Shown here piece after piece: positions 5,723 to 5,825 of a DNA stretch of 5,825 nt. Made by a program: the position numbers and the translations under genes. The notes beneath the pieces were generated by a model. That model saw only the letters and a program-made list of their open reading frames with translations, was not told the origin of the DNA and searched no databases. The number at the start of each line of letters is the position of its first letter. Position 1 is the stretch's first letter. Where the stretch lies: contig DHEX01000023.1 of the NCBI GenBank assembly GCA_002400085.1, forward strand, positions 12,242-18,066, written 5' to 3'. The DNA is from Clostridiaceae bacterium UBA4839 (GTDB lineage Bacteria > Bacillota > Clostridia > Clostridiales > Caloramatoraceae).

Positions 5723-5825
5723 ATGGATAATACAAAGAACATGACAAAAAGAAAAAGCAATTTATCAATTCATGATAAAGTGAGACCGTATTTATATTTA
5801 TCACCAGCAGTAATATCCATTTTTA
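5723..5825 (+). CDS. malF: maltose ABC transporter permease, N-terminal part only
   Basis: The first 34 codons of a membrane permease, cut by the window end, expected to form the MalFG channel that takes sugar from MalE. The start at 5723 has GGGAGG (5711-5716) at 6 nt spacing; a second ATG at codon 7 is too far from it. The visible part is a basic N-terminus (MDNTKNMTKRKSNLSIHDKV) leading into RPYLYLSPAVISIF, the typical beginning of the first membrane helix in MalF/UgpA-type permeases. Position after malE supports the call. Because so little is seen, the identity rests mainly on context; a permease of a related sugar transporter is the alternative. Confidence 0.8.
   Translation, partial: MDNTKNMTKRKSNLSIHDKVRPYLYLSPAVISIF

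Overview
The window looks like chromosomal DNA of a low-GC Firmicute, most likely a Clostridium-like anaerobe. The DNA is visibly AT-rich. Ribosome binding sites are strong and purine-rich (AGGAGG type), promoters are sigma-A type, terminators are U-tailed, and the binding protein is a Gram-positive style lipoprotein. The species cannot be named from this sequence.

Layout. (1) Positions 1-1133, minus strand: most of an AGCS-family sodium:alanine/glycine symporter, cut at its C-terminus by the window edge. (2) Positions 1202-1346, minus strand: the decayed N-terminal stub of an alanine dehydrogenase gene (ald), with a nonsense codon and frameshifts. It lies between the symporter and a well-formed sigma-A promoter (1383-1411) whose -10 box sits inside a perfect 32-bp palindrome (1367-1398). 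An ald-symporter alanine-use operon seems to have lost its first gene and kept promoter, operator and transporter. (3) Positions 1412-1777: no convincing gene; it holds a patch of small inverted repeats (1501-1603) and AT-rich promoter candidates. (4) Positions 1819-4116, plus strand: a complete GH65 maltose phosphorylase, followed by a strong hairpin terminator. (5) Positions 4317-5825, plus strand: the start of a maltose/maltodextrin ABC transporter operon, with promoter, operator, malE, an intergenic hairpin, and the first 34 codons of malF.

How the genes work together. MalE and MalF (with MalG and an ATPase that must lie elsewhere) import maltose or maltodextrins. Maltose phosphorylase splits cytosolic maltose with phosphate into glucose and beta-glucose-1-phosphate. 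The beta-phosphoglucomutase needed next is not in the window. malP and malE are separate transcription units, but each carries a nearly identical 14-bp LacI/CcpA-type operator (TGCAAACGRTTGCA) ahead of its start, so they probably form one regulon.

I found no radically new system. The most notable items are the ald remnant, the palindromic operator over the symporter promoter, the paired maltose operators, and the hairpin between malE and malF.
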